A DNA stretch of 64,000 bases from Ustilago trichophora (lineage: Eukaryota > Basidiomycota > Ustilaginomycetes > Ustilaginales > Ustilaginaceae), in assembly GCA_900323505.1 (NCBI GenBank), contig OOIN01000030.1, positions 248,001-312,000 on the forward strand. Reading direction: 5' to 3'. Shown piece after piece: positions 31,083 to 41,848 of this stretch (positions within the stretch are counted from its first letter, which is position 1; every line of letters begins with the position of its first letter). The position numbers were made by a program, and so were the translations under genes. The notes beneath the pieces are model-generated. The model had not been told where the DNA came from. It saw only the letters and a program-made list of their open reading frames with translations, and made no database searches.

Positions 31083-32018
31083 ATGGCTTCTCACGATCAC
31101 TCTAGCATGTCTGGCATGTCTGGCATGGGTGGCATGGCCTCCAACGCTTGCAGCATGAGCATGCTCGGCAACTGGCAGACCATCAACACCTGTGTGCTTA
31201 CCGCATCGTGGCACATCAAGACTGAAGCCCAGTTTGCCGGCACTTGCATTGGTGTCTTCCTCATCGTCTTTTTGGTCGAGACTGTGCGACGATACAGCCG
31301 CGAGTTTGACCGATGGATCCTCGAACGCGCCATGATCGAGCGGAGAGAGACTCGACGTCGCACCCAACACCTCAAGGCAGATATGGCCACGCGTCTCGCT
31401 GGCACCGAATCGATCCAGGATCGCTCAACCGTCAGCCAAAAGCTGGAGCAGCTTGATTCGATCTTCTTTGGCATCCCTACTGGCAAGAAGGGATGCCGCC
31501 AAGCTGCTGTGGACTCGATGCGCTTCCGTCCCAAGATGTGGCAGCAGCTCTTGCGCTCGATCTTATATGGCGTGCAGTTTACTGGTGCTGTAAGTTACCG
31601 ACCAAGCCGAATCCAAAAACTGCTCTTCTGATCCTTGTAATACGAAGCTGACTTTTTTCCTACTTTGCTTTTTCTCCTGTATGCATAGTACCTCGTCATG
31701 TTGATTGCCATGACGTTCAACGGCTACATTATCATCGCTATCGTCCTCGGCGGCGTCTTTGGACACTTCTTCTCGACATGGGACACGCTCGGATCTGCTC
31801 ACCTCGTCGACGCCGACGACGGCATGGGTAACGGCTTTCCTTCGGACGGTGGTATTGTCGCAGCACCCAAGCAGGCTGGCGGCTCGCCTTGCTGTCAGAC
31901 TGGCACAGGCAAGGACTCGGCGAGCGTTTCGAGTGTTTCCGACGATGAAAGTCACCTCAAGCGCCATGTCGTGACGCTGCCAGACCACGGGTATGGTTCG
32001 GGTGCCTGCTGCGTATAG
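31083..32018 (+). CDS. Ctr-family high-affinity copper transporter
   Basis: Exon 1 is 31083-31589 and exon 2 is 31689-32018. The 99-bp intron starts GTAAGT and ends GCATAG; phase 0; 278 residues. The Met-rich ectodomain (repeated MSGM and MGGM) is a Cu(I)-gathering region. TM1 is FAGTCIGVFLIVFLVETV, about residues 58-76. TM2 spans the splice junction and holds MLIAM, the MxxxM copper-selectivity motif. TM3 follows closely (NGYIIIAIVLGGVFGHFF) with the Gly-rich packing face. A cytosolic loop of about 85 residues lies between TM1 and TM2. The C-terminal tail has Cys pairs (SPCCQ and the terminal ACCV), typical copper-handoff sites. Ctr proteins work as trimers in the plasma membrane or vacuole. 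Without the second exon the ORF would lose TM2 and TM3, so splicing is required. Confidence 0.92.
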
Positions 32019-32549
32019 GCTGCTTGCGATCTCGTTGTAGTCAATGTCATCACCGCTCACGAACTTTAATGATAGACCTGCTTGCATTATTTAGAAGCTG
32101 AGAGAGTCTGTGATGCGGAAGACTTTTATCGTAGTGTGGCTATCATCATTAGGGTGAGCGACGCGGCCATCGCCTCATGCCAATTTTGAGCTCTTCAAGT
32201 TGTCTCGTCCATGTGGACAAGGTCATGTGCGGCGTGCTGGGCCGGTAACAGCAATCATCACGCCGAGAGTGGGATGACCAAAGATGGATATCGTGATTGC
32301 AGGTTGAAAGCTGTGTGATCTTTGAGAGAGGCAGAGAGGGGCAGAGAGCCAGACGCGCATGGAACGTGCATTTCTAAATTGCAACACACACACACACGCA
32401 ACTCAGCCGCGTGCTTTCTCGGGCTGCCAAATGACCAACACTCTTTTTGCATGTGAGCCATTCGGTGTTGCTCTCTCAAACGCTTTCAGCTTTCCACCAT
32501 ACTAAAACCATCGCTCTGCCCAGGTGGTCATATCGCTCGTCTAGAAGTC
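32019..32549. other. Intergenic region, 3' flank of Ctr and promoter of VPS9-like gene
   Basis: 530 bp. It contains a short CA run near 32384-32398 and a GAGAGGCAGAGAGGG purine stretch. No gene is seen. Confidence 0.55.
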
Positions 32550-35500
32550 ATGGCGTCATCAAGCGAGCACACCGCAATTCCAGCTTCGGACGAGGTTGTT
32601 GGCAGTAAAGAGGTCGCCTCCACAATGGCGACCACAGCCATCACCGACAGTAACAACGCATCGGGAGAGCCGATAGCATCTATGGAGGAGGAGAGGGAGG
32701 CGAATTCGGCACCTTCGACCTCAGCAGATATCCTTGCTAGCAATATGGACAAGCTGAGCCTCAATAAGGGCGATGCTGCAGGCGGAAACGCCGAAACTTC
32801 GAACCCAGAGGCAGAAGCGAACACAACGCCAGCAGTAGAAGCCCAAAGGGATACAGAGGTGGAGCCAATACATGACCAAGCAGATGAAGCTGGAATGAAG
32901 GAGAGGTCCAGCAAGGTACAATTTCAGAGCGACGAAGCCGCTGTGGAGTCATCGGCCGGTGGTAGCGAAGAGTCCAAGCCATCAACGAGCACTACAACCT
33001 CGGAGACTCCGATCGTTGCCAAGACAGACGAGCAAAAGGAAGAGCAGGACTCAGCATCTTCCCAGGCACCACCTTTTCAAACCGCATCGAAAACGAAAGC
33101 GGCTACGTCGACCGAAAAGCCAGCAACCGCAGCCGCTGGACCCGCCGAGCTTTCAGCAGATGAGAACGATTCTCCTGCTGACGAGAGCATTTCACCTCCC
33201 ACGCCACCAAGCAAGGACGGTCCCCAACCACCAGCAAAGCAGAGAGCCATTGAGACGAAATCTGGTGCTGCGCAATCCAATCTCCCTTCCACGCCAGTCG
33301 CGCAAAGGCTGTCACGAGCGGAGCGAGAAGCTCTTGCAGACCCCGAGAGTGTAGCAGCCGTTGCGCACGCCTTTGGACGAGACTCACCCGCGCTTCGCTC
33401 ATCCACGGATACACCTCAGCGGATCGCTACTCCCACCGATCATGCCCGACAGACGCTTCCTTCAACGCCTAGTGAGAAGCAGAAGGAAAGGCTCGATTCG
33501 AGCTCTGGCGACAATGGCACTGGATCCGGCAAGGATGCATTGTTCGGGCAAATGCAGGCTGCAACATCCTCTGCTGCCACAGAACAAGGTGCTTTCACCG
33601 AAGCGGAAAAGTCAAAAGAGGACAGCAAGGATGAGACTGCCTCGCGTGGTGCCATCCGAATCGGTCAAGGACCACCTGCAGCGTCCCAAGCGAGCGAGGA
33701 GCAGCCCTTCGACTTCAACCGTTTCCTCGAGCAGATGAAGCACAGGAGCGCACAACCCGTTGGCGAATACGTTCGCAGCTTCATCAAGGGCTTTGCCAAG
33801 AAGCCCTATCGCACGCAAGACCAGATCAAGCTCATCTTTGATTTTCTCGACTTTATCGCCGCGCGCATGCGGGAGTGCGATGTCTGGAAGAACCTGAGCG
33901 ACACCGATTTTGAAAACGCCAAGGAAGCCATGGAGAAGCTCGTCATGAACCGTCTCTATCCGTACACGTTCACCCCTGCCGTCCAAAAGGAAGGAAGATG
34001 GGCTGTTCAGACCGACGATCTCGAACGCGACAGGGTGCTCAGGCAGCGCATCGGTCTATTCGGCTGGCTCAGCGAGGAACACCTCGATGTACCCGTGGGT
34101 GACCATTCGCGTGGCTTCATCGAGTTTTCAATCCAAGAGCTGCTCAAGATCAACCACTACAAGGCACCTCGTGACAAGCTTATCTGCATCCTCAACTGCT
34201 GCAAAGTCATCTTTGGCATGATTCGACACCTTTCGACGCAAGAGAACGCAGACACATTTATTCCTGTGCTCATCTTTGTGGTGCTCAAGGCGAATCCAGA
34301 GCACCTCATCTCGAATGTTGAGTACATCAGCCGTTTCCGCAATCCGGATCGTCTGTCGAGCGAGTCGGGCTATTATCTGTCGAGTTTGATGGGAGCCATC
34401 TCCTTCATCGAGACAATGGACTACACCTCGCTCAGTAACATCACCCAAGAGGAGTTCGAGGAGCGTGTAGAGGATGCTGTCTCCTCGCTGCCAGAACCTG
34501 AACCTTCAGCAGCAGCAACAACAGCAGCAGAAGGGAGTTTGTTGGCTCCGCCCACCACGCCTCCACCAAGAGGCGCGCAGTCCCCGTTCGGATATCCACA
34601 GCATCAACGCAGCGTCAGCGCCAACAGCGTATCTGCTCCATCGGGGCCAGGCGAAGAAGCTGCCAAAGCGCTTCCGTTTACGCCCATGGCAGCTTCTCTT
34701 GCCGATGACACTCGTGCCTTCTTCCTGCGAACCGGCGAGGCGGCGCGAACCGGTCTGAGTCGACCCATGGGTGCGCTTGGTAGGCTCATCAACGAGGGTA
34801 TCGAAGGAATTCGCACGCCTAGTGGCAGCAACAACGACAGTGGTGCTTCTACAGAAAGACAGAACTCACCAGCGCCCACTTCAGTGCCTGGCTCTGGTGA
34901 TATGCCGCAATCCAGCTCCAGGCCGAAACTGTTTGGTGGTCTGTTCGGATCGCTGGATACTGCAGACCGTGTGACGCAGCCACGCACGACAGGCTATCCG
35001 GGACAGCAGAGCGGCCGCAGATCCACCATACTGGTCAATGATGAACCACAGACGCCCTCGACTGGCGACCTCGCGCACCAGCCGTATCATGCCATTGCCG
35101 CTGGAGTAGCACCCAACGCACCGGCGCGTCTTCTGCAACCAATGGTACCGCAGAGAAATCATTCGAACGATGGCAACATGTTTGATGACGAGTCGGCAGG
35201 CCGTCGCAAGCTCATGGCGACATCGCCAGGAGGTGTTCAGGGTCAGCGTGACGCAAACTATCACGACTACGATGAGGACGACGAAACAGATGCGACCCGT
35301 CCAGCCATGGCCGAGCAGATGCGCCGTCGTATGCAGATGCAGCAGAGCTTGGGACGTGGCTTCGATGACGGCGACGGCTTTCCTGGCACACCGTCTCGCC
35401 GAGCGGCCGGAGGAGAGGAGCAAGGACGACTGCAGCCTGGTCGCAGGGAGGAGATCGCATATGAGAACGCTCAGACAGAGCAGGCGATTCAGCGCTCGCT

Positions 35501-35678
35501 CATGGACCAAGAACATCTGGACTCAGTCCACGCCGATCAAGCAGCCCAGAATTCCGCCAGCGTAGAGACGCTCAAGTCGATCTTTCCCACCATGGACGAC
35601 GGAGTGATCCAGATGGTGTTGCAGGGTTGTGAAGGCAACGTGGAGATGGCGATCGATCGTCTTTTGGAGATGCAGTAG
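32550..35678 (+). CDS. VPS9: VPS9-domain Rab5/Vps21 guanine nucleotide exchange factor with CUE domain
   Basis: 1042 residues from ATG 32550, no intron. The first 380 residues are Ser/Glu/Ala/Thr-rich and disordered. Residues about 387-630 form a helical core plus VPS9 domain: FNRFLEQMKHRSAQPV, LFGWLSEEHLDVPV, then DKLICILNCCKVIFGM and ADTFIPVLIFVVLKANPEHL, with the catalytic Asp of the DTFIPVLIFVVL strand in place. Residues about 1000-1042 are a CUE ubiquitin-binding domain (VETLKSIFPTMDDGVIQMVL and a terminal IDRLLEMQ). Yeast Vps9 has the same order, activates Vps21 on endosomes and binds ubiquitinated cargo. This protein is over twice the yeast length because of disordered insertions before and after the VPS9 domain. 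The two-domain arrangement makes the assignment firm. Confidence 0.92.
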   Translation: MASSSEHTAIPASDEVVGSKEVASTMATTAITDSNNASGEPIASMEEEREANSAPSTSADILASNMDKLSLNKGDAAGGNAETSNPEAEANTTPAVEAQRDTEVEPIHDQADEAGMKERSSKVQFQSDEAAVESSAGGSEESKPSTSTTTSETPIVAKTDEQKEEQDSASSQAPPFQTASKTKAATSTEKPATAAAGPAELSADENDSPADESISPPTPPSKDGPQPPAKQRAIETKSGAAQSNLPSTPVAQRLSRAEREALADPESVAAVAHAFGRDSPALRSSTDTPQRIATPTDHARQTLPSTPSEKQKERLDSSSGDNGTGSGKDALFGQMQAATSSAATEQGAFTEAEKSKEDSKDETASRGAIRIGQGPPAASQASEEQPFDFNRFLEQMKHRSAQPVGEYVRSFIKGFAKKPYRTQDQIKLIFDFLDFIAARMRECDVWKNLSDTDFENAKEAMEKLVMNRLYPYTFTPAVQKEGRWAVQTDDLERDRVLRQRIGLFGWLSEEHLDVPVGDHSRGFIEFSIQELLKINHYKAPRDKLICILNCCKVIFGMIRHLSTQENADTFIPVLIFVVLKANPEHLISNVEYISRFRNPDRLSSESGYYLSSLMGAISFIETMDYTSLSNITQEEFEERVEDAVSSLPEPEPSAAATTAAEGSLLAPPTTPPPRGAQSPFGYPQHQRSVSANSVSAPSGPGEEAAKALPFTPMAASLADDTRAFFLRTGEAARTGLSRPMGALGRLINEGIEGIRTPSGSNNDSGASTERQNSPAPTSVPGSGDMPQSSSRPKLFGGLFGSLDTADRVTQPRTTGYPGQQSGRRSTILVNDEPQTPSTGDLAHQPYHAIAAGVAPNAPARLLQPMVPQRNHSNDGNMFDDESAGRRKLMATSPGGVQGQRDANYHDYDEDDETDATRPAMAEQMRRRMQMQQSLGRGFDDGDGFPGTPSRRAAGGEEQGRLQPGRREEIAYENAQTEQAIQRSLMDQEHLDSVHADQAAQNSASVETLKSIFPTMDDGVIQMVLQGCEGNVEMAIDRLLEMQ

Positions 35679-37044
35679 CGCATTCAGATCTCAATCTCAG
35701 TGTTGTGTCCAACCTCGAACGAAGTGAAGCGCGATGATGCGAATCTGTGTCATAGCTATAACATGATGAGGATGATTGATGTATGCGTGTGATAGACGCT
35801 ACAGTACAAACAACACAAACAAGCACAGTGAGCGGTGCACAGGATTAGGCGAAAGGGTTCCACGGGAACCCATGCCAAGAAACTCCCCCCCCAAAAAAAA
35901 AAAAAAACACAAGCGCACACTTTGACCACGTTTTTCATCTTTCATCTTTCCGGTAGCGCACGGGATGTAAGAGCGCCACATGGAGCAAGTTGTGTGCAAC
36001 GGTAGCGATCGAATGCTGACCTCAGGGCCTATCGCGATGCTGTACAGACGTAGAGTCAATATGCTCTCTTTTGTGTCTCTCTGTGCCCGTGGCGGAATTG
36101 AGGCTTGCATCTCGGATTCTTGCGCCGGCGCCACCACAGACAGACAGAGTGTAGGTGAGAGAGAGGGAGGGAGAGAGAGAGCGAAAATCTCAAGGAAAGA
36201 GAAAAAAAAAAAGAACGAGAAAAAAAAGGACAACGCGAGTCGAGACCTCTTGTCAATCACATGGGCCAAGAAAGCAGAGCCAAGCGAGATGTGTGCTTTC
36301 CTTGCTGTTGATGTGCTCGTGTGCCTGGTTTCTCTGTGTGACAGAGTGTGACCGGCGAACTCAATCACTAACGTAACCCAGCCTTACACGACACTCTGTC
36401 CCGAACAGTACAATAAGGAACGCGTTGTTGGTTCGCATGCTGGATGCTGTGCAAATGTGCGCAACTTGTCAGCCTAATCTGGATTGCATTTCCGCCCATT
36501 GTGAGGCTGCCGGTATGACAAATGCAAGCCGAACAGGATACAGATCAGATGGTCGGGAGAAAGAGGAGCACCCAATGATGAAAGAGCGAATGGTTGTGCC
36601 TGCAGTGCCATCCAGTAAGAGCAGCAAAGCGTTTCCTTTTTGGTGTGTGGTGGGGTCCTTCCCGCACTCGGCGTCAGCTGAAATTCGCGTCCGAATTTCA
36701 TGTTGCACGTTGAACTACTGTACAGTACATTACTGCACAGTACAGTACACGCTACAGGGTGTGTCGACGTGTGAGTCAATCAAGCAGCGGCTCAGTTCGA
36801 CCTCCGACACAGAAAGAGACACACTCTCTCTGCATTACGGTATAGTACAGAGACAGCTTATGCGCAGTTTGGGGCTGGAATGGCGGCTGAGTTTCTCGGT
36901 CAGTTCGTTGGTGGGCCGATGATACAAGATGAGCTTCTCACACACACACTCTCTCTCACTCTCCCTCTGGCATTCTCCTTCCCGTGGTGCATTTCATGCA
37001 ATCTTTGTGTGTGTTCTGCAGCGCACCGGCTTCATTTGGACTCT

Positions 37045-37104
<60 letters not shown>

Positions 37105-38127
37105 GTCCGTTCTTGGCCTTTTGTTGCCACAAAGCGATCTCTCTTCTTCTTCTTCTAGAGTCTCTGCTTCCCTCCTTCCGGTTCCTCGCCTGGCTCGCAG
37201 CAGAAAGGGTCAGCCGATTCGGCGGAAATCGTTAAAGTCTCGGTCCGTGGTACACTCGAAACCGAACGAACCCTTTCCGCTCTCTTGCTCTCACGCTGCA
37301 CACCATCTGCACGGTTGCAGCCCAACCATGCATGAATTCTCTCACTAGTTGCTGTAGTTACTGTACATACTCTCTTTGTGTCTCGTTCCCTCCTCGGTCT
37401 GTCATGCCGCCGCCGTCTCCTCCCTCTCCTTCAAGCGATGAATCCGTTGGCGGGCAACAAGACGATCTCATCTTTCATCAAGCTCACGTGCTAACCAACT
37501 CATAGACAACAAACGTGGCTGCACAGCTTTCTTTCTTTCTTTCTACCATATCATTGTTCTGGACGATGGAGATGTTTCGCTCTAGCGCAAGCGATTTGTA
37601 GCTTGCCTTGACTTCACTACCACCCCTCCCACGACTATACTCTACTTCTATTATCCATAGGCCAACGACGACCATCGACCTTCCTTTTTCCCGGCGTATC
37701 TTGATAAGCAACTTCCTCGAACACTACGTGCCTAGTGGCCGGCGACGCTGCTAAGGTAGGACCACAACCAACTCGCAGCAGCAGCAAGCTAGCAGATTGC
37801 TATTGATCCGGACGCTTTCCGGCATCGCGGATCTGAGTCTCCGAATTCGGCATCGAAAGCAAAGTATTGTATATCTGGTGTGCTCCCACAGCGCGCTGGT
37901 TGGTAGCAGCACCACCTTTCACTCCTCCCAGCACGTCTCAGCAATCAGGGTAGCATACACGCAGACTACCCGTCATCGGATCTCCTCCCTTTTGCTCAAA
38001 CCCAGCAACGATCGCTCAATCCGCTCCATCGCACAGTTCAATCTCGAATGTTGCCCTCCTCTCGACTGCTCTTCTTCTTCTGACCACATATCCGTATCAG
38101 CACCGCGCTGTACAAGTCGGACCCAGC
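35679..38127. other. 2.45-kb gene-free region upstream of the Flo8-like gene
   Basis: Contents: an A tract (35894-35907), purine-rich A/G segments (36150-36230), a cluster of ACAGTAC words (36716-36750), a 45-bp CT run (37050-37094) and a CTTT tetramer run near 37530. The last 700 bases are pyrimidine-rich and probably promoter plus 5' leader. Such a long leader is common for developmental regulators in fungi (inference). Confidence 0.6.
37050..37094 (+). repeat. CT dinucleotide microsatellite (45 bp)
   Basis: The longest dinucleotide run in the window, about 22 CT units, in the gene-free region before the LisH gene. Confidence 0.92.
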
Positions 38128-39897
38128 ATGAATCTGCAACCTCCACCCCACCTTGCCAACCCACAGCGGCGGGAAACGGCCGCAATGTCGTGGGAAGGCG
38201 ACCAGATGCTCCACATCTACGTGTGCGACTATCTGCGCAAACGTGGATTTTCGCAGGCCGCCTTGGCGTTGCGCTTGGAAGCTGGATTGGAACCGGAGAG
38301 GCAGGTGCCAATCGATGCGCCACAGAGTCTACTGTTTGAGTGGTGGGTGGTGTTTTGGGAAGTGTTTGCATCGAGGTCGGCAGAAGTGAACGGGAGTGGC
38401 GCAGAGGCGGGACTGGGCGCTGATGCAAGGACATACAGTCTCAGTCAAGCAGGTGGTACGGGGTCGATGATGCCAACAAACGGATCGAGAGGATCGGTGC
38501 AGAATGTCGGACCTTCAGCATACCCAACACAGGCACCTGGTCCGAACCCACCACAATCAGCATTAGGCCGACGCCCCTCACAAATCAACCTGACGCCCAA
38601 CGAGCGGTCAGAAGCATCCACATCCACGCTCACCAAAACAACATCACCCCCCTCATCAACTCAACAACAGCAGCAGCAGCAGCAGCAAAATTCATCAGCA
38701 ACGCTACCACAACTGGACCTGGAATCCAGTAAAATGCTGGGCCTCACTCGACCAGCCAGCCGAGTCGTTATCGAGCAGTGCATGGACATGCTCAATATGG
38801 GCAGTAAGCAGATCGACCACCTCACAATAGAGGAGAGAAACGCGCTTGCCAAGCGTGTCACCCGGTTGCAGACTGCTCAGAATGATGCTCAATTGAGATT
38901 GGCGCAATTGCATGGGCTGCAGCCGCCCAAGGCGTTGGTTGGCTCGAGTGCCAATGCGGGAGGAGGGATGCAGCAGAGAGTGTTTCAGCAGGATACAGTG
39001 GGCTCAAGTGCGGGGCTCCATACAAATGGTGCTGGAGGAGTGAAGAGGAAAGAGTCTCCGAATCCAGGAGATGGCGCGATGGAGCGCAGCGGTCGAGTGC
39101 AGCCTGCTGTGTTGCGTCGGCTTTCGTATCAGGCACAGGTGCAGAACGGGATGTCAAGTGCACCATCCCCACTCACACCGAACGGGGGCAACAATATGCC
39201 ATTCTCACAAGTCTCTCCGCACCCAATGTTGCAGCACAGCCCAGCGAGCAGTGCACCGACACCGATGATGAATCCTCCCGTTCGCCGACCGTCCGTTTTG
39301 GGACCGGAGCCCACCTCACAGGCCAACAGTCCACTATCCAAGACTGGATTCTACGCGAGTGGTTTACCCACAGCTTCACCGAACGCGGGGAGCTCTGTCA
39401 GCCCGCTAGGTGAATGGCACGGACAAGAGCTAACGCAACAGCAATTACAGATGCAGCAACCAGTACCACCGTTGCAACAGCAACAGAGACCCGTCGTTTT
39501 GCCTAGCAGTCTCGACCACCCGCACCACAATCCTCACCCATATGCTCTGCCCCGATCTCACTTGCAGCCTCTCCACCTGGGCCAACCTCAATCAGCATTC
39601 TCACCATCCCCCAATGGAGCAAACCTCGCTCGCCCTCTGGTTAGCAACGGAATTCAGCAGCTCAGCGCGTCCATGATAAAGCCGAGCGTTTTTGCTAGCG
39701 CCCCATCAGACAATGGCGCAGGTGGGTTCAACAGAAATACCAGCTTCAACCATAATAGCAGCGAGGGTGCGGCGCCGGTCACACCATTTGCCGATCTGGA
39801 GTACGACTTCAATGTACTACTGTCAAACTCAACCCAGCTGAACAGGGAAGAGGCTTCGTCACTCGTCAGACAGTTGGGGGACGTGGGCGGATCGTGA
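38128..39897 (+). CDS. LisH-domain transcriptional regulator, Flo8/Som1-like
   Basis: 589 residues from ATG 38128; an alternative ATG at 38185 would trim 19 residues without touching the domain. Residues about 20-80 form the LisH-type dimerisation module found in Flo8, Som1 and plant LEUNIG: MLHIYVCDYLRKRGFSQAAL followed by the diagnostic APQSLLFEWWVVFWEVF. The rest is Gln/Pro/Ser/Asn-rich, with a CAG-coded poly-Gln near residue 180, typical of transcription activation regions. A helical segment (MDMLNMGSKQIDHLTIEERN) near 215 and the C-terminal DLEYDFNVLLSN element may be conserved. Flo8-type proteins act in the nucleus downstream of cAMP/PKA and drive filamentation or adhesion; in a smut this would bear on morphology (inference). 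No intron is visible. Confidence 0.8.
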   Translation: MNLQPPPHLANPQRRETAAMSWEGDQMLHIYVCDYLRKRGFSQAALALRLEAGLEPERQVPIDAPQSLLFEWWVVFWEVFASRSAEVNGSGAEAGLGADARTYSLSQAGGTGSMMPTNGSRGSVQNVGPSAYPTQAPGPNPPQSALGRRPSQINLTPNERSEASTSTLTKTTSPPSSTQQQQQQQQQNSSATLPQLDLESSKMLGLTRPASRVVIEQCMDMLNMGSKQIDHLTIEERNALAKRVTRLQTAQNDAQLRLAQLHGLQPPKALVGSSANAGGGMQQRVFQQDTVGSSAGLHTNGAGGVKRKESPNPGDGAMERSGRVQPAVLRRLSYQAQVQNGMSSAPSPLTPNGGNNMPFSQVSPHPMLQHSPASSAPTPMMNPPVRRPSVLGPEPTSQANSPLSKTGFYASGLPTASPNAGSSVSPLGEWHGQELTQQQLQMQQPVPPLQQQQRPVVLPSSLDHPHHNPHPYALPRSHLQPLHLGQPQSAFSPSPNGANLARPLVSNGIQQLSASMIKPSVFASAPSDNGAGGFNRNTSFNHNSSEGAAPVTPFADLEYDFNVLLSNSTQLNREEASSLVRQLGDVGGS

Positions 39898-40165
39898 AAG
39901 CTCGTTCTGACTCCCCTTCCCTTTGAGAGCAGGTGGAAGAACTTTCTCCAAACCTTCTTTGTCTCATCGGATGAGGAGCTGTGGAAGAGCTCGATTCCCT
40001 ATCGGCAATGCCAAGAATGCAATAATAGCTTTCCAGAAGGGGATCGCAATTGCACATCATACCAGCATCAAAATGACTCGCACTTGTAACATGTCACCGT
40101 ATTCAAAAGATCATTGACTGCATTGCATGTTTTGCATCACATCAATCGTTGCGTTGCCAGAGAAG

Positions 40166-40619
40166 TTACTTGTGAAGCTTTTCAGCGGTTTCCTTCTGAA
40201 GCTGTTCGGGCGATTTGTTGTGCTTCTCGGCGTGAACTGCGTCCTCGGAGTTTGTGGGTTGGGCGTTTGGGCTAGCGGACACTCTGCTGCCCAAAGAAGA
40301 GGAGGATTTGTTGGCGGCGGCGGCAGTCTCTTGCTGAAGCGTCTTGGGATCCTTGGAGTGCTTGTCGGCTTTTACCGAGGCTCCGGAGTGGGTGTCGTTG
40401 TTGAGGACCTGGGGGTCGTCGGTGCGGAGTACCTGAGCGAGCGAAGGCCAAGAGCGAATGGATGGAAGGATTCGATGTCAGCTTGAGTGTTGAAAGTCGG
40501 GATTTCCGGATGAGGAAGGGCGGGAAAAGAGAACTTACGGCACTGGTCATGAGCGTACGGCCGGCGCTGACAGCTCGAACGGTCGAGAAGAGCGAAGTCG
40601 AAGTGCGAAGGAGCGACAT
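40166..40619 (-). CDS. Small spliced, probably mitochondrial protein with two internal repeats
   Basis: Exon 1 is 40539-40619 and exon 2 is 40166-40432 on the minus strand. The 106-bp intron starts GTAAGTTC and ends CTCAG; phase 0; 115 residues. Without splicing the frame runs into nonsense. The first 27 residues (MSLLRTSTSLFSTVRAVSAG) are basic, hydroxylated and free of acidic residues, as in a mitochondrial presequence. The mature part is hydrophilic and holds two similar units, ADKHSKDPKTLQQETA and AEKHNKSPEQLQKETA, separated by a Ser/Ala/Asn linker, and ends Lys-Leu-His-Lys. Similar short Lys/His/Glu-rich fungal proteins exist without known function. I give no function. Confidence 0.72.
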
Positions 40620-40822
40620 TGTTTGCGAAGCTGTATTTGTTGTGGATGATGGTGGTGGATCGAAGACAAGCCAGCAATTCTTTCTGCCAAACAATCTTGT
40701 CCTAGAAAAGTGGACGCAAGCGTCGATCTGACTTATGCAACAACAGCTTCTACCGCACTCGGAGGAGACGGTTCTACGACACAATCTCCTCAATTCTCGC
40801 AGGCTCTTGCATCTATTTTAGA

Positions 40823-40841
40823 GCACACACACACACACACA
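40823..40841 (+). repeat. CA dinucleotide microsatellite
   Basis: About nine CA units upstream of the minus-strand small gene. Confidence 0.88.
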
Positions 40842-41740
40842 AAGAAACGTGGAATGCGCCTTGACGCGAAGGTCGTCTCCGGGACATGCATTAGTAATCC
40901 GGCCTTGTACCGTCACAAGGTGCGCAGTTCAAGCGGGGCCAGTCGGGGCCACGGGGACAATTGTCTGGCCTGTGCGATGCGTTGCGAGTCCAGGGTCCCG
41001 GTTGAGGACAACTTGGCAATCGTTAGGGACAGGTTGGTGATGTCACCCTGCGGCTTGGTCGAGCCTCCACTACTCGATTTTCTATAATTTGTTCATCATC
41101 ACGCGCTCTAACAAGCTCGCATTTCAGGACAAGGCTTTCCTCCCACGTGGCTTTCGATGCGGAAGGACTTCTACACAACGACATGAAGGCTTCTACTCTT
41201 GAAGGAAGATCAAGAACGTTGTTGAACAAGCTTGATGTTCTTCCTTGCCCAATGTGCTGCAAGGGGTGGATAGCGCTTAAGAGGCTCTCTTCGGTCTCTT
41301 GGAAGAACAATGGACGCATCGAGGTCCAAGCGGTTGAAAGCACCTTAACGAACGCCCTCGGAGCCTTTCTTTTTCCCGCGTTGCATCTAGAGAACTCAAG
41401 TGACTCACGGTCAGTGGCACAGGGAAGCAGATCAATCTTCTTGCATGTGGCAACACCCCAGATCCAGAAAGGATCTCGCCTGCCCATGTCGGCGGATCAA
41501 ATTGGACCTTCTGCAGAAAGGGGTGTTGCTCACCCTGCCGAAACAGAGAGATGAAGGTGCTAGGTGGGCTCGGAGCGTTTCCTCATTGTCAAAAGTCCGC
41601 TCGCTCCTCTCCGGCGGTTGTTTCACTCCTTCCGCCGCATTGTACGAGGGCTCGCCCAAGGATTTTGTCCCACATCGGAGTGGGTGAGGTGAAGGTTGCA
41701 GCGAGATAGAGGTGGTGGGTGGTACTGTAGTGATAGGCCA

Positions 41741-41746
41741 TATATA
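41741..41746 (+). promoter_or_regulatory. TATA box of the Bim1-like gene
   Basis: TATATA, 103 bp before the ATG at 41849, following a GTACTGTA word at 41722-41729. Position and sequence fit a fungal core promoter and suggest a regulated rather than constitutive gene. Confidence 0.6.
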
Positions 41747-41848
41747 CTCGACCTGAACCCGGGTCAGGATGGCTTGTTACTCCCTTTCACCACTCCAAAT
41801 CACCTAGCCTTTCCCATTCATTCATCCATCCATCGGAATAAGCTCGCT

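Larger units (their letters stand above)
40620..41848. other. Divergent intergenic region before the Bim1-like gene
   Basis: Between two divergently transcribed genes. It contains a CA run (40823-40841) and several moderate open frames on both strands (41023-41554) that show no family features. A TATA box near 41741 belongs to the downstream gene. Confidence 0.55.

Noticed and set aside
36425..36922. 165-codon open frame in the gene-free stretch before the LisH gene
   Set aside because: Composition is random, it includes the ACAGTAC cluster and simple repeats, and it shows no domain.
41023..41554. Two overlapping open frames on opposite strands (about 154 and 135 codons) upstream of the Bim1-like gene
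   Set aside because: Codon use looks random, no domain or signal is seen, and they overlap each other. They sit in a promoter-like region.
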